From Microvirga sp. BSC39 (GTDB lineage Bacteria; Pseudomonadota; Alphaproteobacteria; Rhizobiales; Beijerinckiaceae), in assembly GCF_000739015.1 (NCBI RefSeq), contig NZ_JPUG01000060.1:62001-126000 (forward strand): a stretch of DNA of 64,000 nt, read 5' to 3'. Positions 43,890 through 52,103 of this stretch are shown here, piece after piece (the first letter of the stretch is position 1; each line of letters starts with the position of its first letter). Both the position numbers and the translations under genes were made by a program. Below the pieces are notes generated by a model that saw only the letters and a program-made list of their open reading frames with translations, ran no database searches and was not told the DNA's origin.

Positions 43890-44102
43890 TCAGCGTAGGA
43901 TCTTGAGCAACTCGTCGACAGCTTCAGCTTCCTTGAGACTGCCTCTTTCGTACTGGCGCAGCACATCCCTGATTTGAGCGCGCTTTGAACGTGAGCTGCC
44001 AGTTTGCTCGTCATGAGCAGTTACTTGCCGCTGGATTGCGGCTGGCTGTTCGGGCTTGCGGAAGTAAGTCTGTACTTTCTGCAGCAGTCTCATGTTCGGC
44101 AT
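43890..44102 (-). CDS. small hypothetical protein (70 aa)
   Basis: The C-terminal part is protein-like: MPNMRLLQKVQTYFRKPEQP, then SKRAQIRDVLRQYERGSLKE, AEAVDELLKILR. A longer frame (to 44627) runs through low-quality Arg/Leu/Ser sequence and is rejected. Helical, basic. No ribosome site is obvious, so the call is tentative. Confidence 0.45.
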   Translation of the reverse strand: MPNMRLLQKVQTYFRKPEQPAAIQRQVTAHDEQTGSSRSKRAQIRDVLRQYERGSLKEAEAVDELLKILR

Positions 44103-44306
44103 TCTTGATAGTAACTCTGACCGGCCGATATGGGAGCTCTTGAGGCCGGTTCGTCGCCTCCTATCCTTAGCAACCGGCAGGGTTGGGGAAGACAGACTTT
44201 GGTAGAAAGCTTCGGAGCAACAAAGCCGCACTTCGATCACTGGACAGGTGTGAACAGAGCCTGGACAGTGCTCTGCGGCTGACAAGGTCGGGCGGGCGCT
44301 GAGAGG

Positions 44307-44621
44307 ATGACACCAATGGACGAGAGTTTCTCGCCGACCATCTTCCTTTATGGCATGGCCCTCGTTCTCGCTGTGGGAAAGGCGTTCACGCTGACGATTT
44401 GGCGGAACCTTCCGAAACCCAGACTCGGGCTCAGGCAAGAGATGTTGCAGGCCTGGAAGAACCGCAGGCTTCAGAAGCAGGCCGCAACGAACGTAGCTCA
44501 ACCTCCTCGCAAAGAGCCGACGGCGGACGACTCCTCGAGGAGCGCTGAGGGGGCTAAGAGGGAGCCACACGCCACAATGCCCGCTCCCATAGACCGACGG
44601 CTTATTTCCGAGCCGCCATGA
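44307..44621 (+). CDS. small membrane protein (104 aa)
   Basis: N-terminal TM helix at about 10-31 (PTIFLYGMALVLAVGKAFTL), then a basic segment (RRLQKQAATN) and a disordered tail. ATG 44307 follows GAGAGG. It overlaps the end of the convergent gene at 44602 by 20 bases. Function unknown. Confidence 0.5.
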   Translation: MTPMDESFSPTIFLYGMALVLAVGKAFTLTIWRNLPKPRLGLRQEMLQAWKNRRLQKQAATNVAQPPRKEPTADDSSRSAEGAKREPHATMPAPIDRRLISEPP

Positions 44622-44877
44622 GGTCATGGGTAAGGACAGTGAGCTTACCGATCAGCGATGCCATATCGCTCGGATCGCATGACCACTGGGTACCGATAGC
44701 CGCCCCATCGGAGGATACGGACACGACGGCAAGCGAGCGCAGCTTGCCCTCGCGGGCGAGCCGCAGATGCTCCTGTAGGAGGTCGATCATCGAAGCTGTA
44801 TTCTCGTCGACGGGCGGTGTGTTGACGGGACGGAGCTTGGCCACCGATCTACGCTCGCTACCTTGCTTTTCGCTCAT
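44602..44877 (-). CDS. conserved hypothetical protein, plasmid/phage type (91 aa)
   Basis: Pattern MIDLLQEHLRLAREGKLRSL, AVVSVSSDGAAIGTQWSCDP, then LIGKLTVLTHDLMA. The L-x(n)-GKLRxxAVV, GTxWS and LIGxLxxL order recurs in small phage and plasmid proteins of Rhizobiales. Two-layer alpha/beta composition. Function unknown. Monocistronic on the minus strand. Confidence 0.65.
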   Translation of the reverse strand: MSEKQGSERRSVAKLRPVNTPPVDENTASMIDLLQEHLRLAREGKLRSLAVVSVSSDGAAIGTQWSCDPSDMASLIGKLTVLTHDLMAARK

Positions 44878-45101
44878 GGTGCACCCCTCAATAATTCCCA
44901 GGCTCTTGCAGACCTCTCATCGAGAATGCGCACTAGACATAAACCAAGTGTCAACACTAGGCCGAGATTTTAGAAACATCGGGCGTGTCGTATTTCGACA
45001 ACAGTGCTGAGTAAGCTTAGCCAATACGATAGGCAGCTGCGCTGATCAGGATTCTCTACGGTCGTGGTAATCAGTCAACAACTGCGCGGATGTAGATACA
45101 G

Positions 45102-45740
45102 ATGGATGACGGCTTACGTGAGGGATGGGCAGATACCAACACTTGGCTCAACATTGTGAGGGATAAGGATTCGCTTGAACTCGGCCTCCAGGCCGACCGT
45201 ATGTCAGAGGCCGAAGTGGCCCTGCGCCTGGCCGACTTCATCCTGTCGCTTCCTCATTCGGGAGCGATGGCAAGTGTTGCGATTGATGGAACCAGCATCA
45301 AGGTCGGCGATGCGACTGTGTTCGGCATCGGCTGTTTCATGGCTGGGATCGGCTAGGAGCAGATCAGGGAGACGCAGGTCGGCCGGAGCGCGCGAACTGG
45401 CGCTTACCGACGCAACGACAAGACCATCCGGGTGCACTCGCGACCAGGTGAGGGCGACGTAGTCGCCACAATCGATGGCCGCCGCGTCGTCGCCCAATGC
45501 AAGAAGGGTCCACTGGTCCGAAAGCCTGGAGGTCCGGAATATGCATTGCTCACCGCCGCACTCGGGCAGGCGCTGTTGTTTAATGTCTCTGCCGATGACA
45601 TCGTGGTCACAGCGGTTCCGGACACACCTGTCTTCCGCAATCTCGCGGAGACTTGGCGAAGCCGTCCACTCGTCAGGCGAGCCGGCATCCGCATCGCCCT
45701 CGTGGCCCGTGACGGCGCGGTCTCCGGGCTGGATTTGTGA
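45102..45740 (+). pseudogene. 213-codon gene split by an in-frame amber stop
   Basis: Two open frames (45102-45356 and 45432-45740) lie in the same phase. The only stop between them is TAG at 45354-45356, in GCFMAGIG-*-EQIRETQVGRSA. TGG (Trp) to TAG would explain it. The product reads through with EVALRLADFILSLPHSGAMA, AIDGTSIKVGDATVFGIGCF, VVATIDGRRVVAQCKKGPLV and IRIALVARDGAVSGLDL. Not a recognised family. A real inactivation or stop-codon readthrough; nothing visible favours readthrough. Confidence 0.75.
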
Positions 45741-45825
45741 CCGGCACAAGATGCGGTGGCGCACGTTGGAGTGAGCTCTCCCTCGCCCTGACCAGATCTC
45801 GGAAGGCTCGTTGTGAATTGCTCGC

Positions 45826-46041
45826 CTACGACGCCAGTGCATCACGCCGAATTCTGACGGGTTGCGCCGGGACGTAGACGAGCCTCCGGTGCCAGTCGCA
45901 CCAACTCGATCCCTCCGGCGTCGGGGCTCCGCAGCAGATGGCACGACGGGGATCGTCGGAGACGATGTAGCGACACTGCCGCATTCCAATCTTGAGCAGG
46001 TTCGTCCGTTGTCTGAGGTCTGGCTCTTGCATAACGGACAT
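45826..46041 (-). CDS. GcrA C-terminal-domain-like zinc-binding small protein
   Basis: 71 aa. CRYIVSDDPRRAICCGAPTP then EGSSWCDWHRRLVYVP gives a C-x(12)-C..C-x(2)-H arrangement, like the last domain of GcrA-family regulators (CRxPxGDP...FCG...YCxxH). The N-terminal HTH of GcrA is absent. It may bind zinc. It overlaps the upstream part of the pseudogene at 46086, which runs on the other strand. Role unknown. Confidence 0.6.
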   Translation of the reverse strand: MSVMQEPDLRQRTNLLKIGMRQCRYIVSDDPRRAICCGAPTPEGSSWCDWHRRLVYVPAQPVRIRRDALAS

Positions 46042-46085
46042 CTTTGCACGTTCAGTTGGATTAACGGAAGTCGCGTGCTGGCCTC

Positions 46086-46272
46086 ACTCAGGATCGGCGG
46101 CTATGTGGTAGCCCACTCGCCCGATCAGCTGGACATCGGCCTGATGTAGGCCGATGTCCGGGTCGGCCAGAGCTGCTGTCTCATTTACAATGTCCACTGC
46201 GGAGAGCCAGACGAGATGCGCATCGCGGTGCAGAGATCGCCGACTGTGTTGCTCATCACCTTCAACGGCGAT
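46086..46272 (+). pseudogene. decayed paralogue of the 47568-48080 gene
   Basis: RIGGYVVAHSPDQLDIGLM, a TAG at 46147-46149, then ADVRVGQSCCLIYNVHCGEP and MRIAVQRSPTVLLI. These align with RIGGYGVTHTPGQIGIELMW, SGQSCLLLYDPATGEP and MQIAVQRTLTLLFL of the gene 1.5 kb downstream. The stop replaces Trp (TGG). The N-terminal half is missing. Confidence 0.75.
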
Positions 46273-46597
46273 CTCGCTCATTCCCTGAGAGACGCCGGAG
46301 AGCGCCTGCCCTCCTCGTGGGGCAGAAGATTTCTTGCAGCATGCCTGACGGTTGGCAGGGGGTGCTGCCTGGAAAAGCCGGGGGAGGGGTCATCATCCCG
46401 GAAAGACAATCCCGAGGAGTGACGATTCTGAGTGTTTGGGTGGGTGAGGCAGGGAACAAGATAAATCCCAAAAAGGACAGCTTTAGGTGAGGCGCCACAG
46501 ACGGGCGCGGCACGGCACAATCCGACCTCATCATCCTGAGCCCAGGGCGTTCATTCCCAACAAGCCCGGGCTCTTCCTCCATCACACCTCAGACGAA

Positions 46598-47575
46598 ATG
46601 AACTCTATGACCCCTGGTGAGAATACCCTTGAAGCCCGCATGCACTCGTTCCGGGCCAAAGCCAAGGACAGCATCTTCGGGCAGGATGCCGCCATCGATG
46701 CGCTCGCGGCCGAACTGTCCCGCCGCCTCGAGACCCGCTCCGACCACCGCCCGCTGGCGGTCCTGCTGCTCGCCGGGCCGGATCGGTCCGGAACCAAGGC
46801 CGACCTTGTGGAGGTGCTGGCTGACGCGCTGGATGTCCCGATCCACCAGTATGACCTCTCCCCGCCCTGGGGCGAGGAAGACGCGCTCATCTTCGGGCTC
46901 AATCCCGGCGTGCCCGCCTGGCTGTCGCTGCAGCAGAGCCTGACCGACCACCCTCGCGCCATCGTGGCTCTCAAGGCCGTCGAGCAGGCGCATCCGACCG
47001 TCCTCAGCCGCCTCCAGGCCGCCTGGACCAGCGATCGTCTGGTGGAGCCATCCGGCACGGAGGTGGCGACAACCGGGGCCATCTTCGTCCTGACCACCGA
47101 GCTGGGGCAGGGGGCGGTGGGCCAGCTGGCCCGCCAGGAGACCGATCCGGACCGGCTGCATGTGGCGGCCGTGAAGCTGCTCGCCGATGCGGGCTTTCCG
47201 ATCCCTGTGTTGCGCAGCATCGATGCGGTGATCGGCCTGAAGAGCCACACGACGGGCGAGCTGATACGGGAATACTGCCGGGATCTCGCAGAACAGGCCC
47301 GCTCGCAGGGCCTGGAGCTGGCGGACGGCGGCATTGATGCGCGCATCGTCACCGATGTGTTGGAGCCGGCGATCGGGGCTTATGCGAAGGGGGAGAAGCG
47401 GTTGAGAGATCGCCTCGATGCGGATCTTGTCCGCGCCAAGGCTGAGGGTGCCGAGACCGTCCGGCTGGTGCTTGGCGATGACGGCATCTTGGTCGTGCCG
47501 GTGGACCGGTCGGTTCAGAAGGAGCCACAATCGTCACCGGGCTCGGCCGGTCAGGAGGGCTCGGGCGATGAGTAG
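46598..47575 (+). CDS. ClpA/ClpB-like AAA+ protein with degraded Walker motifs
   Basis: 325 aa, one AAA+ module resembling the second ATPase domain of ClpA/B. Landmarks in order: SIFGQDAAIDALAAELSRRL (about 22), the Walker A position LLLAGPDRSGTKADLVEVLA (about 55), Walker B position RAIVALKAVEQAHPTVLSRL (about 112), and sensor-1-like TTGAIFVLTTELGQG (about 148). Walker A lacks the GK[ST] ending and Walker B lacks the DE pair (reads VALKAVE). Nucleotide hydrolysis is therefore unlikely; an adaptor or scaffold role is possible. Overlaps the next gene by 8 bases. Confidence 0.7.
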   Translation: MNSMTPGENTLEARMHSFRAKAKDSIFGQDAAIDALAAELSRRLETRSDHRPLAVLLLAGPDRSGTKADLVEVLADALDVPIHQYDLSPPWGEEDALIFGLNPGVPAWLSLQQSLTDHPRAIVALKAVEQAHPTVLSRLQAAWTSDRLVEPSGTEVATTGAIFVLTTELGQGAVGQLARQETDPDRLHVAAVKLLADAGFPIPVLRSIDAVIGLKSHTTGELIREYCRDLAEQARSQGLELADGGIDARIVTDVLEPAIGAYAKGEKRLRDRLDADLVRAKAEGAETVRLVLGDDGILVVPVDRSVQKEPQSSPGSAGQEGSGDE

Positions 47576-48080
47576 GGTAGACCTCGACGTGGCGGCCCGG
47601 CTCGAGGCTCATACCCTCCTCGACCGGCTCGTTGAGGACGGCGAGACCTTCGCGCGTGACGACGCCGTTCGGCTGATCGGGCTGATCCCGGTGGCGCCGC
47701 GCCGACGCTTTTCGTTCACCGGCGTGTTCAAGAGCCGGGGCCCGGGCTTGCGCGGGCAGGCCGCCGGGATCGGCGATGTCGAGCTGGACGGGGAGAGCAG
47801 GGAGAAGCAGGTGTCGTGGAATGCTCCGTCGGCTCACCGGATCGGCGGCTATGGGGTGACCCACACGCCTGGTCAGATCGGGATCGAGCTGATGTGGGCT
47901 GAGACGCGCGAGGAGCAGTCGGGCCAGAGCTGTCTGCTTCTGTACGATCCGGCCACCGGAGAGCCGCAGGCAATGCAGATCGCGGTGCAGAGGACCCTGA
48001 CGCTGCTGTTCCTCCGCCTGGCCTATGTCTCCTATGTGCCCTGGAAGAAGCCGAGCACCGCGCGGGCAGGGCAGGGCTGA
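47568..48080 (+). CDS. hypothetical partner of the ClpA-like protein
   Basis: 170 aa, not recognised. ATG 47568 follows CAGGAGGGC and overlaps the AAA+ gene. Basic, with LEAHTLLDRLVEDGETFARD (helical), then beta-rich RRFSFTGVFKSRGPGLRGQA, RIGGYGVTHTPGQIGIELMW, LLLYDPATGEPQAMQIAVQR and LTLLFLRLAYVSYVPWKK. A decayed paralogue lies at 46086. Operon structure suggests it works with the AAA+ protein. Confidence 0.72.
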   Translation: MSRVDLDVAARLEAHTLLDRLVEDGETFARDDAVRLIGLIPVAPRRRFSFTGVFKSRGPGLRGQAAGIGDVELDGESREKQVSWNAPSAHRIGGYGVTHTPGQIGIELMWAETREEQSGQSCLLLYDPATGEPQAMQIAVQRTLTLLFLRLAYVSYVPWKKPSTARAGQG

Positions 48081-48308
48081 TCGGCCAATCACCGGCAGGC
48101 TGTTTACGGATCTGCCAGGATCGCCAAGCCCTGCCGCTTGGTGTCGCCATCGCGTTCCTCCATGGGCCCGGCTGCATGTGGAACGACGCCCACCGCCTTC
48201 TCCGGAAACACCCGGAGGCGGTGGTGAAGGCCGCAGCCGAACCCACTCACACGAAGAGGCGGCTCGTCTCGCGACGGCCGCCTTTCTTGATGGCTGCTCC
48301 CTCAAATC

Positions 48309-49694
48309 TTAGGGAGGGAAGGGCCTGAAACGAAGACGCTCAGGGAAGTTCTTCGGCTCTCCGGCCCAGGACCGGACATCCGGAACCACGCTGGGATCCT
48401 GCTCGGCCCACAGAGCGAGATCGATCCGCGAGAAGCCCTTCGGCCATTCCATCGCGTCCACGATCTCCCGCCAGACGAGATGCTCGCTGTCGGTCAGGTT
48501 GCCCAGGGCGATGTAGTCCCGATGGGCCATCCACATGAAGGCGAGATCCTGGTCCATTTCGCCCTTGGCAGCAGAAGCGCTGTACTGCTCAGCGTTGATC
48601 ACCCGCAGATGGACTGTATGCCAGACCATGATCCGATCCCGCTCACGCTGGATAAGGGGATCCAGACGATGCTTAACTGCATTGTACACCCCGGGAATAT
48701 CTCTGCGGATACGAAGAGCATCGTTGAAGCGCCTAGTCCGAGCCTCATCATTTGGCTCGTCACTATATCGAGTAGCGAATAGCCAGCGCCTCAAGTCCTC
48801 TTTTGACATCGACTCACTCGGCTCAGTCGTGGCGAAACCGAAGTGAGGGAACAGGGCCAGAACCGCCGGATCGGTCTTTTCCTTATCCATGGCATCGGAG
48901 AAGTCGTAGTTCATAGAAAACTTCGTCTTCTTGCGCGGCAATCCCTCCGGCGGGATTTCCTCGCCCGGCTCGTTCAAGGCATCCCAAAGCGCCTTCTCGT
49001 GAGCCGCCTGCTCGGCCAACTCGGCTTCATACTCAGGATCGTTCTCGACTATGGTGACCTGCACCCTACGCTGCTCAACCGGCCTGATCTCGAGCGCCTT
49101 CTCCGGCGTCTCGATCTGAATGGTATCCACGCCGTGGCCGCCTGACATCGTCGATTCCAGCAGAGCGGCTGCAACCTGCGGCGCAGCCTTGGGAGCCGGT
49201 GTCGGAACCCGTGCCAGCGCCGCCGTCACGGGAGAAACCGTGCCGGATGTCATGCGCGAAGAAGGCCGACGGGTGGAACCCGACGTCCTCGGCTTCGCAG
49301 AACCGCTTTCCGCGCTCGAAACCCGGTGGGCAGAAAGCGGACGGACCTTCGCACGGGATTTCCGCGGAGGGCGCGGATCACCCGGCTGATATTTACGGGG
49401 CCGGCCAGGACCGCGCTTGGCCGGCACTTCAGAGGACGTGGTAACAAGGCCTTTGCTCGCCAGATCCGCCTCACGGCTGCGATCATACCGCCCGTTTGGC
49501 GTCAGGTAGTCGATCTTCTGGATCTCCAGCTCGGCGTTGCGCAACGCTGCCAGAGCCCCTGCCATCTCCTCCTGGTAGCTGCGCTCAATGTCGGCAATGC
49601 TGGCCTTGATGTTCTTGATCACCGTCGTTTCAAACCGGCGCCGGCGGTCCATGGGACGCTCAGAGCCCCACTCGTAAGTCACAAGGCAAGCCAT
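48309..49694 (-). CDS. hypothetical protein with AT-hook motif (461 aa)
   Basis: The N-terminal coil (IKNIKASIADIERSYQEEMA) is followed by a classic AT-hook, KRGPGRPRKYQPG (about 92-104), then a long Ser/Pro/Arg-rich disordered middle. The C-terminal 200 residues look globular (SESMSKEDLRRWLFATRYSD, YNAVKHRLDPLIQRERDRIM, HLVWREIVDAMEWPKGFSRI). The start could also be ATG 49652. AT-hooks bind the minor groove of AT-rich DNA, so a nucleoid-associated or plasmid-maintenance role is possible. The family of the C-terminal domain was not recognised. Confidence 0.65.
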   Translation of the reverse strand: MACLVTYEWGSERPMDRRRRFETTVIKNIKASIADIERSYQEEMAGALAALRNAELEIQKIDYLTPNGRYDRSREADLASKGLVTTSSEVPAKRGPGRPRKYQPGDPRPPRKSRAKVRPLSAHRVSSAESGSAKPRTSGSTRRPSSRMTSGTVSPVTAALARVPTPAPKAAPQVAAALLESTMSGGHGVDTIQIETPEKALEIRPVEQRRVQVTIVENDPEYEAELAEQAAHEKALWDALNEPGEEIPPEGLPRKKTKFSMNYDFSDAMDKEKTDPAVLALFPHFGFATTEPSESMSKEDLRRWLFATRYSDEPNDEARTRRFNDALRIRRDIPGVYNAVKHRLDPLIQRERDRIMVWHTVHLRVINAEQYSASAAKGEMDQDLAFMWMAHRDYIALGNLTDSEHLVWREIVDAMEWPKGFSRIDLALWAEQDPSVVPDVRSWAGEPKNFPERLRFRPFPP

Positions 49695-49870
49695 CAAACC
49701 CCCACCCGATTCATGCTCTCGACGAGCAGTGGCACTGTGCTCAGCGCCTGAACTTGTTTCTTGCTGACAGGATAAAGTTTCGGCAACAACCCGTCAATTT
49801 TCGCACATCGCTCAGGTGAGCTAAATCCACAGTGAGAAAATAAGGCGTTGGAATTTTGCATCGGATCTTT

Positions 49871-49882
49871 TGACCATGGTCA
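49871..49882. promoter_or_regulatory. 12-bp perfect palindrome between divergent genes
   Basis: TGACCATGGTCA lies between the start of the AT-hook gene (minus) and the 80-aa gene (plus). A possible operator for either. Confidence 0.4.
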
Positions 49883-49958
49883 TTTAGGTGAAATGCAAAT
49901 CTGAGTCGTCAGATTCTCGCATATCCTTCCACAACGCGCATCGAGGGAATCATCGACG

Positions 49959-50201
49959 ATGAGAAAATCTGCGCCCGCTGATTTGCACATCGTCGACACC
50001 CGTCAACTCTTTCGTCGACCGGAAACAAAGGCGGAGGCGCATGAGAAAATCATGGACATTGAAATTCTCACACTGCTTGGCATGGAACTCCTGGACAAGG
50101 CGCACGAGGTCCGAAAGCAGGAGGCTCAATACCTCAGACTGTCCGCGAACTGGCTCAGCAGGGGCCCTGCGGAGGCCAAGGAGCGGCTTCGATGCGTTTA
50201 G
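49959..50201 (+). CDS. small hypothetical protein (80 aa)
   Basis: ATG 49959 follows GAGGGA at 10 bases. MRKSAPADLHIVDTRQLFRR, ETKAEAHEKIMDIEILTLLG, MELLDKAHEVRKQEAQYLRL, SANWLSRGPAEAKER. A helical, charged protein. The first copy of the GGAGGCTCAATACC repeat lies inside it (50120-50133) and encodes QEAQY. Function unknown. Confidence 0.5.
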   Translation: MRKSAPADLHIVDTRQLFRRPETKAEAHEKIMDIEILTLLGMELLDKAHEVRKQEAQYLRLSANWLSRGPAEAKERLRCV

Positions 50202-50440
50202 AAGGGTTTCGGAGCCGGGGGAGCGGCAAGCGGTGCAGGAGGCTCAATACCGCAAATTTTGTGGGTCGGGTTGGAGGCTCAATACCTCACCCGCGACGCA
50301 GCAACTATGTTGCGCAGCCTGCCGGGCTTAATTCCTCAAATTTTGTGCATCGGGTTGGAGGCTCAATACCGTAGATCCGACGCAGCAACCAAGTTGCATA
50401 TATAGGAATTTTTATTCGGGATCGTCCGAGGCTCAATACT
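50120..50440. repeat. irregular direct-repeat array, GGAGGCTCAATACC
   Basis: Exact or near copies at 50120, 50238, 50273, 50357 and 50427, with a degenerate one at about 50323. They alternate between two unit types: A continues CAAATTTTGTG..TCGGGTT (35 bp; 50238-50272 and 50322-50356), and B continues CGACGCAGCAAC..GTTGC with a short palindrome GCAAC-NNN-GTTGC (50273 and 50357). The first copy is in the 80-aa gene. Not a CRISPR: the spacing varies (35, 84, 70 bp) and intervening DNA is itself repeated. Confidence 0.7.
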
Positions 50441-50649
50441 GTAAACCTTATGCAGGAATTTTATCCTTAGGATCTGGGCCCGATTGCGCCACCGGTCTAC
50501 ACCAATCTTCAGGGGCGGGACTGTCCCTGGTTCGGGTTGCAGGCTTGGGCTTTGCCCCGGCTCCCCCACAGCCACCCCATGGGTGCAATCACTGGCGCCG
50601 CGCCGCGTATTCGGGTCTAGCCCTAGATCGAAGCGGGGATTGCTGCAAT

Positions 50650-50760
50650 GAGGCACAAAAAATATGACCGCTCCGGCATCCGTCGTTCGCGTCAGCCCGG
50701 TGTTGGCCGGAACTTCCCGATATCTTCTGCGACCTCGTTCTCTCGTATTTTGTGTGCCTC
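50650..50760. repeat. 18-bp imperfect inverted repeat enclosing 75 bp
   Basis: GAGGCACAAAAAATATGA (50650-50667) and the complement of TCGTATTTTGTGTGCCTC (50743-50760) match at 16 of 18 positions. No ORF. Could be a structured RNA, a MITE end pair, or a binding region. Confidence 0.5.
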
Positions 50761-51309
50761 GCAGGTGAGGGCGGGTGAGCCCTCTTCGGCTGGATTAGTT
50801 CTGCCGTGAGTTGGTCTCTCAACCGGCTCGACGATGTGCCGGCGCACGGACCAGATGCATTATATTCGCACAAATATTTTCACCCCAACTGCTGGTCCTC
50901 GGCAAGCATTCCGCCGAGGTCACCCTGGAGCTCACGATCCAGCGCGATAGCTTGTTCAGGGCGCAAGAGGGCTCCTGAGACGGTCGACGCGTCTGGACAG
51001 GAAGGTGGCGAATTGTGATCGTGGACGCCAGCAAGGGGTCAAACACCGGCCTATGCTACAGGTCCTCAGCCGATTGGTTCTCAACAGTCCACGTGAGGCC
51101 GAACCAGCCACGGAGAGTTGAGGGCGGGGCTATAAAGGATCCTTGTGCGACACCTTACTCTGAAACGGCTTTCGCACGTCAGAATAGAACTCACTCCAGC
51201 TAGATATCAGTTCGCATAATGCTAGCGTTTGACAGGAAGGCGGCCTGGAGGGTGGCCGCACGGAACTGTGCCGATGTTATAGGAGCACAACTGAGCCAAG
51301 GAAGCACCA
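50761..51309. other. no recognisable gene (about 550 bp)
   Basis: Contains a 22-bp motif at 50827-50848 shared with the DUF1127 leader, and TTCGCATAAT/TTTGACA at 51211-51235 that recurs at 58827. Short frames only. A GC hairpin (GCGGCC...GGCCGC) lies at about 51241-51260 without a T-run. Confidence 0.4.
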
Positions 51310-52035
51310 TTGACCAGGATTGCGCTGATTTCCGATCTCCACCTTGAGGAGCGCAAAAACCCATCTCCGCTGGGGACACCGCCTGGAATGTTCCAGGTCT
51401 ATGGCAGCCTCTCGCTTCCCCGTGAGATCGACGCCGATGTCATGGTGATCGCCGGTGACACACATCCTAATCCTGAGATCCGCAGTCAGGTCCTAAGGAC
51501 AATTGAAGATGAACTCGGCTTGCCCGTGATTCACGTCAACGGCAACCACGATTACTATGGCGGCTCCTTTCCGAAGGGCTTGGGCGATCTGATCATGATT
51601 GGCGGGATCCGGTTCGCCGTGGCAACGCTCTGGACCTATCTGGATGAGGCCGGGCAGCGCGAGGCTGCTTGCTTCCCGGACTTCGTGAAGATCCAGGGCG
51701 TGACGGTCGACACGTGGAACGACCTGCACCTGGCGCAGCTCGCCTTCCTCGAGCAGGCCAAGGCTGATGTGATCGTCTCACATCATGGTCCTTTTCCCGG
51801 GTCGATCCATCCTGACTTCCAGGGGGATGCTCTCAATGCGTTCTTCGTTAACAACCTCGATCCGGAGCGCTTTCCAAGAACCCGGCTCTGGATCCATGGC
51901 CACGTCCACACCCCGTTCGACTATCTGGTGCCGGCTGGGAATCATCAGATGCGGGTTGTCTGCAACCCTCTGGGCTATCCGATGACCCGAAACCGCCGGC
52001 GTGTCGGGATCAAGGTTGTCGAGCTCCCGTCTTGA
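51310..52035 (+). CDS. metallophosphoesterase (calcineurin-like)
   Basis: 241 aa, cytosolic. All five blocks are visible: ISDLHLEERKN (D-x-H, about 8), VMVIAGDTHPNP (GDxx, about 45), VIHVNGNHDYYGG (GNHD, about 73), VIVSHHGPFPGS (H, about 157), WIHGHVHTPFDY (GHxH, about 196). Start is TTG 51310 with GGAAG upstream. Monomeric single-domain form; the substrate (cyclic nucleotide, diadenosine or phospholipid) is not determinable. Confidence 0.9.
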   Translation: MTRIALISDLHLEERKNPSPLGTPPGMFQVYGSLSLPREIDADVMVIAGDTHPNPEIRSQVLRTIEDELGLPVIHVNGNHDYYGGSFPKGLGDLIMIGGIRFAVATLWTYLDEAGQREAACFPDFVKIQGVTVDTWNDLHLAQLAFLEQAKADVIVSHHGPFPGSIHPDFQGDALNAFFVNNLDPERFPRTRLWIHGHVHTPFDYLVPAGNHQMRVVCNPLGYPMTRNRRRVGIKVVELPS

Positions 52036-52103
52036 GGTATGCCGAACCAATGGCCTCTGGAAGCTATGATCTGAGGCTCGCGCGCAGCACTGGCGACCAA
52101 GCC

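Noticed and set aside
43890..44627. 245-aa minus frame
   Set aside because: Only the last 70 residues look like protein; the rest is a shadow of other-strand sequence.
50120..50440. Possible CRISPR array
   Set aside because: Repeat spacing is irregular (118, 35, 84, 70 bp), the repeats are only 14 bp, intervening DNA is itself repeated, and no cas gene is present.
50120..50440. Iterons of the RepC replicon
   Set aside because: They lie 7 kb from repC, and origins of this type lie inside repC; no evidence that RepC binds here.
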